64,000 nucleotides of DNA from Streptomyces sp. TLI_105 (GTDB lineage Bacteria; Actinomycetota; Actinomycetes; Streptomycetales; Streptomycetaceae). The position numbers were made by a program, and so were the translations under genes. Location: positions 5,419,501-5,483,500 of the forward strand of contig NZ_FNSM01000001.1 of NCBI RefSeq assembly GCF_900105415.1, given 5' to 3'. This document shows, piece by piece, positions 1-8,835 of the stretch (the stretch's first letter is position 1; each line of letters starts with the position of its first letter). Under the pieces are notes generated by a model that saw only the letters and a list, made by a program, of their open reading frames with translations, had not been told where the DNA came from and made no database searches.

Positions 1-1
1 C

Positions 2-409
2 TGGCAGCTCACCGCCGGCGGCCTGGTCATCCTGCCCATCGCCTTCCTCGTCGAGGGCGCCCCGCCGGCCCTGACCGGCGCCAACCTGGCCGGCTATGCC
101 TACCTCGCCTTCGGCAACACCGCGATCTCGTACTTCCTCTGGTTCCGCGGCATCGAGCGGCTCAGCGCCTCCTCGGCCACCCTCCTCGGCCCGCTCTCCC
201 CGATCACCGCGGCCGTCATCGGCTGGGTGGCGCTCGGCCAGGCCCTCGGCGCGGTGCAGGTCCTCGGCATGGTGATCGCCTTCGGCGCCACCCTGGCCGG
301 CCAGCTGAACCCCCGCACCCCCAAGGCCGTCAAGGGATCGTTCAGCTCTACTGAAAAGAACGCTCAGGAAGTTTCGATGGACCTGGAGGTTTCAGCGGTG
401 CGACGGTAA
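2..409 (+). CDS. EamA/DMT-family transporter, C-terminal part (cut by window start)
   Basis: The reading frame is open from base 2 and ends at TAA 407-409, so only the last 135 residues are present. They contain hydrophobic helices separated by short loops, with an aromatic YFLWFRGIERLSAS segment followed by LLGPLSPITAAVIGW. That pairing is typical of the last half of EamA-domain drug/metabolite exporters, ten-helix inner-membrane permeases. The final ~24 residues (GSFSSTEKNAQ onward) are hydrophilic and unlike the family. Their DNA also carries the palindrome at 341-355, so the tail probably reflects overlap with the next gene's promoter. The substrate cannot be told. The gene precedes a second EamA gene by only 5 bp. 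Confidence 0.8.
   Translation, partial: WQLTAGGLVILPIAFLVEGAPPALTGANLAGYAYLAFGNTAISYFLWFRGIERLSASSATLLGPLSPITAAVIGWVALGQALGAVQVLGMVIAFGATLAGQLNPRTPKAVKGSFSSTEKNAQEVSMDLEVSAVRR
341..383 (+). promoter_or_regulatory. Palindrome TTCAG-N5-CTGAA plus downstream TTCGATGGACC element
   Basis: TTCAGCTCTACTGAA at 341-355 is a perfect 5-bp-arm inverted repeat. It is followed after 17 nt by TTCGATGGACC at 373-383. The same two elements with the same 17-nt gap recur at 2428-2470 before allantoicase. The palindrome ends 59 nt before the ATG at 415 (58 nt in the allantoicase copy). The dyad also contains a T-N11-A core, as LysR-type boxes do. I infer a shared operator/promoter; the binding protein is not proven. 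Confidence 0.6.
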
Positions 410-414
410 GGCCC

Positions 415-1356
415 ATGAGCCTGGACACCGCACGCAACCCGGCCGCACCACCCGCCACCGACACCGCACCCACCGAGAGGCCGGCACCCGCCAAGGGCGC
501 CGGCCTCGGCGTGCTCCTCGCCCTCCTCGCCACCGTCGTCTGGTCCGGCAGCTTCGTCGTCGCCCGCGCCCTCCACGACACCGTCCCCCCGGTCCAGGCC
601 GCCTTCTGGCGCTGGATCGTCGCCCTCGTCGCCGTCGCCCCGCTCGCCGCCCGCGAGACCTGGCGCCAGCGGCACCTGATCCGCCGCCACCTCCGCTTCC
701 TCGTCCTCGCCGCACTGCTCGGCATCACCGTCTACAACACCCTGGTCAACCAGGCCGGGACCGCCACCTCCGCCGGCAACATGGGCATGATCATGGCCGC
801 CTCCCCCGTCCTCATGGCCCTCTTCGCCCGCCTCGGCGGAAACCGCCTCGGCCCGCGCCGCACCACCGGCATGCTCGTCGCCTGCGCCGGCGTCCTGCTC
901 CTCGTCAGCAAGGGCTCCCTCACCCCCGACTTCGCCACCGGCGACCTCTGGGTCATGGCCGCGGCCCTCTGCTTCGCCTCCTACAGCGCCCTCCTCAAGC
1001 GCCGCCCCGCCGAACTCGGCGGCCTCGCTTTCCTCTTCACCACCTTCGCCCTCGGCGCCCTCATGCTCCTCCCGGCGTACGGGATCAGCCTCGCCGTCCA
1101 GGGCGGCTTCGAGCCCACCACCGGCACCGTCGGCCCCCTCGTCTACGTCGGCGTGCTCTCCTCCGCCGTCGCCTTCTTCGCCTGGAACAAGGCCGTCACC
1201 CTGATCGGCGCCGCCCGCGCCGGGATCGTCTACTACCTCCAGCCCGTCTGCGTCGCCCTCCTCTCGTACGCCCTCCTCGGCGAGCAGCTCGGCCTCCTCG
1301 GCGGCGTGAGCATGGTCCTGATCCTCGGCGGGGTCGTCATGAGCTCCGCCCCCTAG
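415..1356 (+). CDS. EamA/DMT-family transporter (313 aa)
   Basis: This is a full-length member of the EamA drug/metabolite transporter family, a ten-helix inner-membrane exporter of small metabolites or amino acids. A hydrophilic proline/alanine-rich N terminus of about 30 residues precedes two EamA repeats. The first contains VVWSGSFVVARAL and FWRWIVALVAVAPL near residues 40-80. The second begins near residue 175 with LWVMAAALCFASYSALLKRRP and ends with YYLQPVCVALLSYALLGEQLG. Start ATG 415 lies 5 nt after the stop of the preceding exporter, but the palindrome at 341-355 suggests it also has its own promoter. A LysR gene follows by 47 bp in the same direction, a common exporter-regulator pairing. 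The substrate is unknown. Confidence 0.88.
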   Translation: MSLDTARNPAAPPATDTAPTERPAPAKGAGLGVLLALLATVVWSGSFVVARALHDTVPPVQAAFWRWIVALVAVAPLAARETWRQRHLIRRHLRFLVLAALLGITVYNTLVNQAGTATSAGNMGMIMAASPVLMALFARLGGNRLGPRRTTGMLVACAGVLLLVSKGSLTPDFATGDLWVMAAALCFASYSALLKRRPAELGGLAFLFTTFALGALMLLPAYGISLAVQGGFEPTTGTVGPLVYVGVLSSAVAFFAWNKAVTLIGAARAGIVYYLQPVCVALLSYALLGEQLGLLGGVSMVLILGGVVMSSAP

Positions 1357-1391
1357 CTCTCGGCTTCGCCCGGGCAGGGGGGATCCCCAGA

Positions 1392-1397
1392 TAGGTT
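1392..1397 (+). promoter_or_regulatory. Possible leaderless -10 (TAGGTT) of the LysR gene
   Basis: TAGGTT ends 6 nt before ATG 1404, which would put the transcription start on the A of the start codon. No good ribosome binding site is visible. The same spacing recurs at four other genes in this window. There is no convincing -35 box. Confidence 0.4.
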
Positions 1398-1403
1398 GCG
1401 CCC

Positions 1404-2330
1404 ATGACCGAGTGGGACATCAAGAAGCTCCAGATCCTCCGCACCCTCCGCGACCGCGGCACCGTCACCGCGACCGCGGAGGCGCTTCTCATGACCCCCT
1501 CGGCCGTCTCCCAGCAGCTCACCAACCTCGCCAAGCAGCTCGGCGTGCGGCTCCTGGAGGCCCAGGGGCGCCGGGTCCGCCTCACCGACGCCGCCCATCT
1601 GGTGCTGCGCCACGCGGAGGTGGTCTTCGCCCAGCTGGAGCGCGCCGACGCCGAACTCGACGGCTACCTGCGGGGCGAGGCCGGACGGGTGCGGGTCGCG
1701 GCCTTCCCGACGTCCGTGCCCGCGCTCCTCGTCCCCGCCGTGCGCCAGCTGCGGACCGCCCACCCCGGGCTCGACGTCCGGATCCGGGAGGCCGAGGCCG
1801 CGGAGGCGTACGAGCTGCTCACGGCCGGCGAGGTCGACCTCGCACTCTCGCTCGCCGCCCACGCGCCCTCCGTGCGCGACCCCAAGTACAGCCGGGTCCC
1901 GCTGCTCGCCGACCCCCTCGACGTCGCGCTGCCCGCCGGCCACCCGCTCGCCGGCGCCCCCGGCCTGCGGCTCGCCGACCTCGCCGCCGAGCCCTGGATC
2001 TTCGGCGGCTCGGGACCCTGGTCCGAGATCACCACCGCCGCCTGCGAGGCCGCCGGCTTCGTGCCCGAGCAGGCCCACAGCGCCTCCGGCTGGACCGCGA
2101 TCCTCGCCATGGTCGAGGCCGGGATGGGGATCGCGCTCGTGCCCCGGATGGCCTCCGCGGACCGCCGGAGCGGGACCGGGGTCGTCATGCGGGTCCTCTC
2201 CGCCGACCAGCCGCGCCGCCACGTCGTCGCGGCGGTGCGGAGCGGGGCGGAGGAGGGCCGGGCGGTGGCCCGGGTGCTCGCCGCGCTCCGGCAGGCGGCG
2301 GCGGCCCGCGAGACCGTTCAGCAGAACTGA
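1404..2330 (+). CDS. LysR-family transcriptional regulator (308 aa)
   Basis: The N-terminal winged helix-turn-helix spans about residues 1-60 (LQILRTLRDRGTVTATAEALLMTPSAVSQQL, then LGVRLLE and RRVRLTDA), a classical LysR reader head with its linker helix. Residues ~90-300 form a type-2 periplasmic-binding-like effector domain (VRVAAFPTSVPALLVPAVRQL, MVEAGMGIALVPR). The length is typical of the family. The stop codon TGA 2328-2330 lies inside the first unit of the 37-bp tandem repeat, so the 3' end merges into the control region of the next gene. The gene sits between an exporter gene and allantoicase, and both are preceded by a palindrome with a T-N11-A core. This makes the protein the nearest candidate regulator of both units. 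That link is inference. Confidence 0.9.
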   Translation: MTEWDIKKLQILRTLRDRGTVTATAEALLMTPSAVSQQLTNLAKQLGVRLLEAQGRRVRLTDAAHLVLRHAEVVFAQLERADAELDGYLRGEAGRVRVAAFPTSVPALLVPAVRQLRTAHPGLDVRIREAEAAEAYELLTAGEVDLALSLAAHAPSVRDPKYSRVPLLADPLDVALPAGHPLAGAPGLRLADLAAEPWIFGGSGPWSEITTAACEAAGFVPEQAHSASGWTAILAMVEAGMGIALVPRMASADRRSGTGVVMRVLSADQPRRHVVAAVRSGAEEGRAVARVLAALRQAAAARETVQQN

Positions 2331-2442
2331 CCCCGCGAGCTCCCTCCCGATCATTCAGCAGAACCGACCCCGCGAGCTCCCTCCCGATCATTCAGCAGAA
2401 CCGACCCCGCGAACTCCCTCCCGATCATTCAGCAGAACTGAA
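2317..2442 (+). repeat. 37-bp direct tandem repeat, three full units plus a partial fourth
   Basis: Units begin at 2317, 2354, 2391 and 2428, a strict 37-bp period. Each begins TTCAGCAGAAC, and units 1-3 continue with a CGACCCCGCGAGCTCCCTC-like stretch and CCGATCA. Units 1 and 2 differ at one base (T/C at unit position 12) and units 2 and 3 at one base (G/A). The fourth copy diverges after TTCAGCAGAACTGAA and is the only one with a perfect dyad. Unit 1 contains the stop codon of the LysR gene. A role as an operator array is possible; replication slippage is the simplest origin. Confidence 0.95.
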
Positions 2443-2470
2443 CGGCATCGTCGAAAACATTCGATGGACC
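2428..2470 (+). promoter_or_regulatory. Operator/promoter of allantoicase: TTCAG-N5-CTGAA plus TTCGATGGACC
   Basis: The perfect palindrome at 2428-2442 is followed after 17 nt by TTCGATGGACC at 2460-2470. This is the same arrangement as before the exporter gene at 415. The region lies 31-73 nt upstream of the allantoicase ATG. In S. coelicolor allantoin genes are known to be controlled by the IclR-type AllR. Whether this is its site or that of the adjacent LysR protein cannot be told from sequence. Confidence 0.6.
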
Positions 2471-2500
2471 GGGATGCCGAAGCGGCGGGAGGCTCGACCC

Positions 2501-3625
2501 ATGAGCAGCCTCGACGCGAACCAGGACCCGCACGCCAACGACGCCGCCCCCTACGCCGGCGGGGACCCCTACGCCGACTACCGCACCGGTGACTTCCCCT
2601 TCACCGAGCTCGTCGACCTCGCCGACCGCCGCCTCGGCGCCGGCGTCGTCGCCGCCAACGACGAGTTCTTCGCCGAGCGGGAGAACCTCCTCGTCCGCGA
2701 GCGCGCCGTCTTCGACCCGGAGCACTTCGGCCACAAGGGCAAGATCATGGACGGCTGGGAGACCCGCCGCCGCCGCGGCGCCGACGCCGAGAACGTCTTC
2801 CCCGCCCCCGAGGACCACGACTGGGCGATCGTCCGCCTCGGCGCCCCCGGCGTGATCCGCGGGATCGTCGTCGACACCGCCCACTTCCGCGGCAACTACC
2901 CGCAGAAGGTCAGCATCCAGGCCACCGCCGTCGAGGGTTCGCCCAGCCCCGCCGAGCTGCTCGAAGCGAAGTGGGAGGAGCTCGTCCCGCCGACCCCCGT
3001 CCGCGGCCACGCCGCCAACGGCTTCGCCATCGACGCCGAGCGCCGCTTCACCCACGTCCGGCTCTGCCAGCACCCCGACGGCGGCGTCGCCCGGCTCCGC
3101 GTCCACGGCGAGGTCGTGCCCGACCCCGAGTGGCTGGAGCTCCTCGGCACCCTCGACCTGATCGCCGTGCTCAACGGCGGCTCGTACGAGGACGCCTCGG
3201 ACAAGTTCTACTCCTCGCCGACCCAGATCATCCTGCCCGGCACCTCCCGCAAGATGGACGACGGCTGGGAGAACCGCCGCCGCCGGGTCCGCGGCACCAA
3301 CGACTGGGTGCGCTTCCGGCTCGTCGCCCAGGGCGCCGTCCGCGCCGTCGAGATCGACACCGCCTACCTCAAGGGCAACTCGGCCGGCTGGATCGCCCTC
3401 CAGGGCCGCAACGGAGAGGACGGCGAGTGGTTCGAGATCATCCCGCGCACCCGCCTCCAGCCCGACACCCTGCACCGCTTCAAGCTGCCCGCGCAGGCCG
3501 TCGTCACCCACGTCCGGCTCGACGCCTTCCCCGACGGCGGCGTCGCCCGGATGCGGCTCCACGGGGCGCTCACGGAGCAGGGCGCGGCCGACCTGCGCGC
3601 CCGGTACGCCCGCCTGGGCGGCTGA
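2501..3625 (+). CDS. alc: Allantoicase (374 aa)
   Basis: Allantoicase (EC 3.5.3.4) hydrolyses allantoate to ureidoglycolate and urea in purine-nitrogen salvage; it is cytosolic. The protein is built from two allantoicase repeats, each opening with a signature: KIMDGWETRRRR near residue 81 and KMDDGWENRRRR near residue 250. Each is followed by an IDTAxxxGN segment (VDTAHFRGNYP and IDTAYLKGNSA) and closes with HVRL...PDGGVAR. Start ATG 2501 is chosen for the GGGAGG ribosome site at 2488-2493; an in-frame ATG at 2474 has none. The upstream palindrome and 37-bp repeats suggest substrate- or nitrogen-dependent control. No allantoinase gene lies within this window, although in S. coelicolor I recall allB next to this gene. 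Confidence 0.93.
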   Translation: MSSLDANQDPHANDAAPYAGGDPYADYRTGDFPFTELVDLADRRLGAGVVAANDEFFAERENLLVRERAVFDPEHFGHKGKIMDGWETRRRRGADAENVFPAPEDHDWAIVRLGAPGVIRGIVVDTAHFRGNYPQKVSIQATAVEGSPSPAELLEAKWEELVPPTPVRGHAANGFAIDAERRFTHVRLCQHPDGGVARLRVHGEVVPDPEWLELLGTLDLIAVLNGGSYEDASDKFYSSPTQIILPGTSRKMDDGWENRRRRVRGTNDWVRFRLVAQGAVRAVEIDTAYLKGNSAGWIALQGRNGEDGEWFEIIPRTRLQPDTLHRFKLPAQAVVTHVRLDAFPDGGVARMRLHGALTEQGAADLRARYARLGG

Positions 3626-3698
3626 GCACAGGGCTCGCACGCTTCCGCCCGGCGGCGCGGCCGCGCGCCGACGCCCGTCCGCCGGGCGGACTCCAAGC

Positions 3699-3742
3699 AC
3701 GGCGAAGGGGCGCCCCCGCGGGGGAGGGTGCCCCTTCGCCGT
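3699..3742. terminator. Bidirectional terminator hairpin between alc and pepN
   Basis: A 13-bp stem (ACGGCGAAGGGGC at 3699-3711 with GCCCCTTCGCCGT at 3730-3742) encloses a second GC-rich hairpin. It lies between two convergent genes, 73 nt after the allantoicase stop and 14 nt after the pepN stop. Confidence 0.8.
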
Positions 3743-3756
3743 CCTGCCTTCCGCGC

Positions 3757-6330
3757 CTACTTGGCGGCCGCGTCCGCCGCCCGCGCCCTCAGGGCACGCT
3801 CGACGCCCGCGCGGGACTCCGTCACCATGCGCCGCAGCGCCGGGACCGGGTCGTTCGCGGCGATCCACGCGTCCGTCGCGTCCAGCGTCTCCTGCGAGAC
3901 CTGGAGCGTCGGGTAGAGGCCGACCACGATCTGCTGGATCATCTCGTGGCTGCGGGTCTCCGAGACGTGCTTGATCGACGCGAAGTACTTCTCCGTGTAC
4001 GGGGCGAGCAGCTCGCGCTGGTCGGCCTGGACGAAGCCGCCGATGACGGCCTCCTGCACGGCGTTCGCCAGCTTGTCGTCCTCGACGACCGAGGCCCAGG
4101 CCTCCGCCTTCGCCGCCTCCGTCGGGCGGGCCGCGCGCGCGGTGGCCGCGTGCCGCTCGCCCGCCGCCGTGCGGTCGCGCTCCAGCTCGGCGGCGATCTC
4201 CGCCTCGTCGTAGACCCCGGTGGCCGCGAGGCGCTGCACGAAGGCCCAGCGCAGCTCGGTGTCCACCGCCAGGCCCTCGATCGACTCGCGTCCTTCCAGG
4301 AGGGCCGCCAGCAGGTCCAGCTGCTGCGGGGTGCGCGCGGTCGCGGCGAAGGCCCGCGCCCACGCCAGCTGGTGGTCGCTCGCCGGCTCGGCCGCCTGGA
4401 GGTGCGCCAGGGTGGCCTCGGTCCAGCGGGTGAGCCCGGCCTCGCGCCACTCCGGCGCCGCGTACAGGTCGAGCGCGGCCTTCACCTGGCCCTGGAGCGA
4501 CTGCACCACGCCGATGTCGGACTCCTTGGCGATGTTCGAGAGCACCAGGTCCAGGTAGTCGCGGGTGGCGAGCTCGCCGTCGCGGGTCATGTCCCAGATC
4601 GAGGCCCAGCACAGGGCGCGCGGCAGGGACTCGGCGATGTCGCCGAGGTACGCGGTGACGTTCGCCAGGGACTCCGCGTCGAAGCGGACCTTGGCGTACG
4701 ACAGGTCGTCGTCGTTGAGGAGGACGACCGCCGGGCGGGCCTTGCCGACCAGCTGCTCCACGGCCGTGCGCTCGGCCGCCGCGACGTCCAGCTCCAGGCG
4801 GTCGGTGCGGACCAGCTTGCCGGTCTCGTCCAGGTCGTAGAAGCCGATCGCGATGCGGTGCGGGCGGAGCACGGCCTCGCCCTTGGCGCCGGCGGGCAGC
4901 GCGGGGGCCTCCTGGCGGACGGCGAAGGCGGTGATGACGCCGTTCTCGTCGGTCTCGATCTCCGGCCGGAGGACGTTGATGCCGGCGGTCTCCAGCCACG
5001 CCTTCGACCAGGTCTTCAGGTCACGGCCGGAGGTCTCCTCCAGGGCGCCGAGGAGGTCGGACAGACGGGTGTTCCCGAAGGCGTGCGCCTGGAAGTAGGC
5101 CTGCACGCCCTTGAAGAACTCGTCCTGGCCGACGTACGCCACCAGCTGCTTCAGGACCGAGGCGCCCTTGGCGTACGTGATGCCGTCGAAGTTGACGAGC
5201 ACGTCCTCCAGGTCGTTGATCTCGGCCATGATCGGGTGCGTCGACGGCAGCTGGTCCTGGCGGTAGGCCCAGGTCTTCTCCGCGTTGGCGAAGGTGGTCC
5301 AGGCGTGCGGCCAGCGGGTGCCCGGCACCGCGGCCTGGCAGGCGACCGAGGTGTAGGTGGCGAACGACTCGTTCAGCCACAGGTCGTTCCACCACTCCAT
5401 GGTGACGAGGTCGCCGAACCACATGTGGGCGAGCTCGTGCAGGATGGTCTCGGCGCGCCGCTCGTACGCCGCGTCCGTCACCTTCGAGCGGAAGACGTAC
5501 TGGTCGCGGATGGTGACCGCGCCCGCGTTCTCCATCGCACCCGCGTTGAACTCCGGCACGAACAGCTGGTCGTACTTGGCGAAGGGGTAGTCGTACGCGA
5601 ACTTCTCCTGGAACCAGTCGAAGCCCTGGCGGGTCACGTCGAAGATGTGGTCCGCGTCGAGGAACTCGGCCAGCGAGGGACGGCAGTAGATGCCCAGCGG
5701 GACGACCTGTCCGTCCTTCTCGTACGTCGAGTGCACCGAGTGGTACGGGCCGACGATGAGGGCCGTGATGTACGTGGAGATGCGCGGGGTCGGCTCGAAG
5801 ACCCACACGTCGTTCTCGGGCTTCGGCGTCGGCGAGTTCGAGATCACCGACCAGCCGCTCGGCGCCTTCACGGTGAACTGGAAGGTCGCCTTCAGGTCGG
5901 GCTGCTCGAACGAGGCGAAGACCCGCCGCGCGTCCGGCACCTCGAACTGGGTGTACAGATAGGCCTGGTCGTCGACCGGGTCGACGAAGCGGTGCAGACC
6001 CTCACCGGTGTTGGTGTACGCGCAGTCGGCGACGACCTTCAGCTCGTTGCGGCCCAGGGCGAGGCGGTCGAGCGCGATCCGCGAGTCGCGGAAGACGGCG
6101 GCGACGTCGAGCGTGCGGCCGTTGAGCACGACCTCGTGGACGGCGGGGGCGACGAGGTCGATGAAGGTCTCGGCGCCGTCCTCGGCGGAATCGAAGCGGA
6201 CGGTGGTGACGGACCGGTAGGTGCCGCCCTCCTGCGCACCGGTGAGGTCGAGTTCGACCTCGTACGCGTCCACGGTCAGCAGCGCCGCCCGCTGCTGGGC
6301 CTCTTCACGGGTCAGGTTTGTCCCAGGCAC
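3757..6330 (-). CDS. pepN: Aminopeptidase N, M1 zinc metallopeptidase (857 aa)
   Basis: This enzyme removes N-terminal residues from peptides in cytosolic peptide turnover. Substrate-anchoring GAMEN sits in EFNAGAMENAG near residue 265. The zinc site is HELAHMWFGD with H298, E299 and H302, and the third ligand E321 is in LNESFA. An N-terminal beta domain precedes the thermolysin-like domain and a helical C-terminal domain follows, the usual M1 layout. GTG 6330 (VPGTNLTREEA) is chosen because CCGAGGAGT lies 8 nt upstream. The resulting 857 residues equal the length I recall for the S. lividans enzyme. The TerD-like gene lies 52 bp upstream on the same strand. A second paralogue starts about 14 kb away at 20509. 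Confidence 0.95.
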   Translation of the reverse strand: MPGTNLTREEAQQRAALLTVDAYEVELDLTGAQEGGTYRSVTTVRFDSAEDGAETFIDLVAPAVHEVVLNGRTLDVAAVFRDSRIALDRLALGRNELKVVADCAYTNTGEGLHRFVDPVDDQAYLYTQFEVPDARRVFASFEQPDLKATFQFTVKAPSGWSVISNSPTPKPENDVWVFEPTPRISTYITALIVGPYHSVHSTYEKDGQVVPLGIYCRPSLAEFLDADHIFDVTRQGFDWFQEKFAYDYPFAKYDQLFVPEFNAGAMENAGAVTIRDQYVFRSKVTDAAYERRAETILHELAHMWFGDLVTMEWWNDLWLNESFATYTSVACQAAVPGTRWPHAWTTFANAEKTWAYRQDQLPSTHPIMAEINDLEDVLVNFDGITYAKGASVLKQLVAYVGQDEFFKGVQAYFQAHAFGNTRLSDLLGALEETSGRDLKTWSKAWLETAGINVLRPEIETDENGVITAFAVRQEAPALPAGAKGEAVLRPHRIAIGFYDLDETGKLVRTDRLELDVAAAERTAVEQLVGKARPAVVLLNDDDLSYAKVRFDAESLANVTAYLGDIAESLPRALCWASIWDMTRDGELATRDYLDLVLSNIAKESDIGVVQSLQGQVKAALDLYAAPEWREAGLTRWTEATLAHLQAAEPASDHQLAWARAFAATARTPQQLDLLAALLEGRESIEGLAVDTELRWAFVQRLAATGVYDEAEIAAELERDRTAAGERHAATARAARPTEAAKAEAWASVVEDDKLANAVQEAVIGGFVQADQRELLAPYTEKYFASIKHVSETRSHEMIQQIVVGLYPTLQVSQETLDATDAWIAANDPVPALRRMVTESRAGVERALRARAADAAAK

Positions 6331-6382
6331 CCGGTCAACTCCTCGGTTTCGTGACGTTTGGGCCATCCTTCCACGGGCCGGC

Positions 6383-7567
6383 TCAGCGGCGCACGGAACA
6401 TTTCCACGGCCCGTCACCGCTGATCCGCAGCAGCCCCGGCCCCGGCACCGGGGCGCTCACCCGGACCTCGCCGATCTCGTTCACCAGCAGGTCCCGTTCC
6501 TCGTCGTCGTAGAGCGGGTCCAGCGGCGGGGTGTGCTGGTGGACCGTGAAGTCGGACTCCCCGTGGTGCGCGAAGTCGAGCACTCCGGCCGGCCCCTCGT
6601 AGATCACCAGATCGTGGGCGAGCCCCTCCACGTGGCCGTCGAAACGGCGCGCGTGGGAGAGCGGCAGCACCCGCAGCGTCCAGGGGGTGTCGGCCTCCAC
6701 CCGCAGGGCCAGCGGGCGGGCGCGCGGGACGAGGGCGACGGTACGCGCGCGCACGTCGTCCTCGTACGCCGTGAGCAGGTACTCCTCGGCCCGCCCGTAC
6801 GCGTCGCAGGCCTCGATCGTGGTGGACAGCGAGTGGTACGACTCGATCTCCAGGAGCACCCAGTGCCCCGCCGGAAGACCCGGGTCGCAGTGCACGGTCC
6901 TCCTGCCGCGCCCCTGGTACACGGAGGGCCGGAACTCCCCGCCGTACGGATCGGCCACCGGCACGGGCGGGGCGGCGGGCGCCGGGGGAGGGGGCGGCGG
7001 GACGTAGCCGGGGCCCGGGATCGGCGGCGGCGGGTGCTCCACCATGATGCCGAAGTCCGTTGCGAGCCCGGCGAGCCCCGAGGCGTACCCCTGGCCGACC
7101 GCGCGGAACCGCCAGCCGCCGTCCCGCCGGTAGAACTCGCCGAAGACGAAGGCCGTCTCCGCCGTCGCGTCCCCGACCGCGCAGTACGCCACGGGGTTCC
7201 CGGCCCCGTCGGTGACCCGCACGTCGAGCCCGGGCACCTGCCCGAAGGAGCCCCCGTCGGCGGAGGCGGCGATCACCAGACGCCCCACATCGGGCTCCAC
7301 GCGCGCGAGGTCCAGCCACAGCCAGTCCGCGGCCGGGCTGCCCGGCGCGCCCGGGGCCGACTTCCCCAGGTGCCGGACGGCCCCCGAGGGGTGCTCGGCG
7401 TGGTTGTAGAAGACCAGATCGGCGTCACCCCGCACCCGCTCCCCGGCGCCGAGGAGCAGCGCGGAGACGTCCACGTCGGGCACCCCGTGCCCGGTGCGCC
7501 AGCTGACCGCGACGTGCAGGGCCTGCGGGGGCACCGGCAGGTTGGCCCCCTTGGGTATCTGGGTCAT
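6383..7567 (-). CDS. TerD-family stress protein with C-terminal beta domain (394 aa)
   Basis: Residues 1-180 form a TerD domain, recognisable by the opening PKGANLPVP, the VDVSALLLGAG strand, DLVFYNH, and the acidic calcium-binding-type strands. TerD domains occur in tellurite and general stress-response proteins and bind calcium. A proline-rich linker (HPPPPIPGPGYVPPPPPPAP) at about 185-215 joins a second domain of ~170 residues with WTLRVLPLSHARRF. That domain occurs in several Streptomyces TerD-like proteins and has no assigned role. Start ATG 7567 (MTQIPKG) follows the conserved TerD N terminus; no strong ribosome site is visible. The frame stays open far upstream, but that part overlaps asd and is a shadow. 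Confidence 0.85.
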   Translation of the reverse strand: MTQIPKGANLPVPPQALHVAVSWRTGHGVPDVDVSALLLGAGERVRGDADLVFYNHAEHPSGAVRHLGKSAPGAPGSPAADWLWLDLARVEPDVGRLVIAASADGGSFGQVPGLDVRVTDGAGNPVAYCAVGDATAETAFVFGEFYRRDGGWRFRAVGQGYASGLAGLATDFGIMVEHPPPPIPGPGYVPPPPPPAPAAPPVPVADPYGGEFRPSVYQGRGRRTVHCDPGLPAGHWVLLEIESYHSLSTTIEACDAYGRAEEYLLTAYEDDVRARTVALVPRARPLALRVEADTPWTLRVLPLSHARRFDGHVEGLAHDLVIYEGPAGVLDFAHHGESDFTVHQHTPPLDPLYDDEERDLLVNEIGEVRVSAPVPGPGLLRISGDGPWKCSVRR

Positions 7568-7596
7568 GGGGGAACTCTGGCACGGGCGGGCACGCC

Positions 7597-7633
7597 GGAG
7601 GGGCGGCTCCCCGCAACGGGAAGCCGCCCCTCC
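7597..7633 (-). terminator. Terminator of asd
   Basis: GGAGGGGCGGCT at 7597-7608 pairs perfectly with AGCCGCCCCTCC at 7622-7633 (12-bp stem, 13-nt loop). On the minus strand it follows the asd stop at 7648 and precedes the TerD-like gene. Confidence 0.75.
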
Positions 7634-7647
7634 GGGGGTGGCCGGGA

Positions 7648-8835
<1,188 letters not shown>

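Noticed and set aside
2317..2442. CRISPR array
   Set aside because: The 37-bp units are contiguous with no variable spacers and no cas genes nearby.
2429..4999. Very long minus-strand open frame opposite allantoicase and pepN
   Set aside because: Its product is low-complexity Gly/Arg/Asp text without motifs and runs opposite well-supported genes; high GC makes such frames expected.
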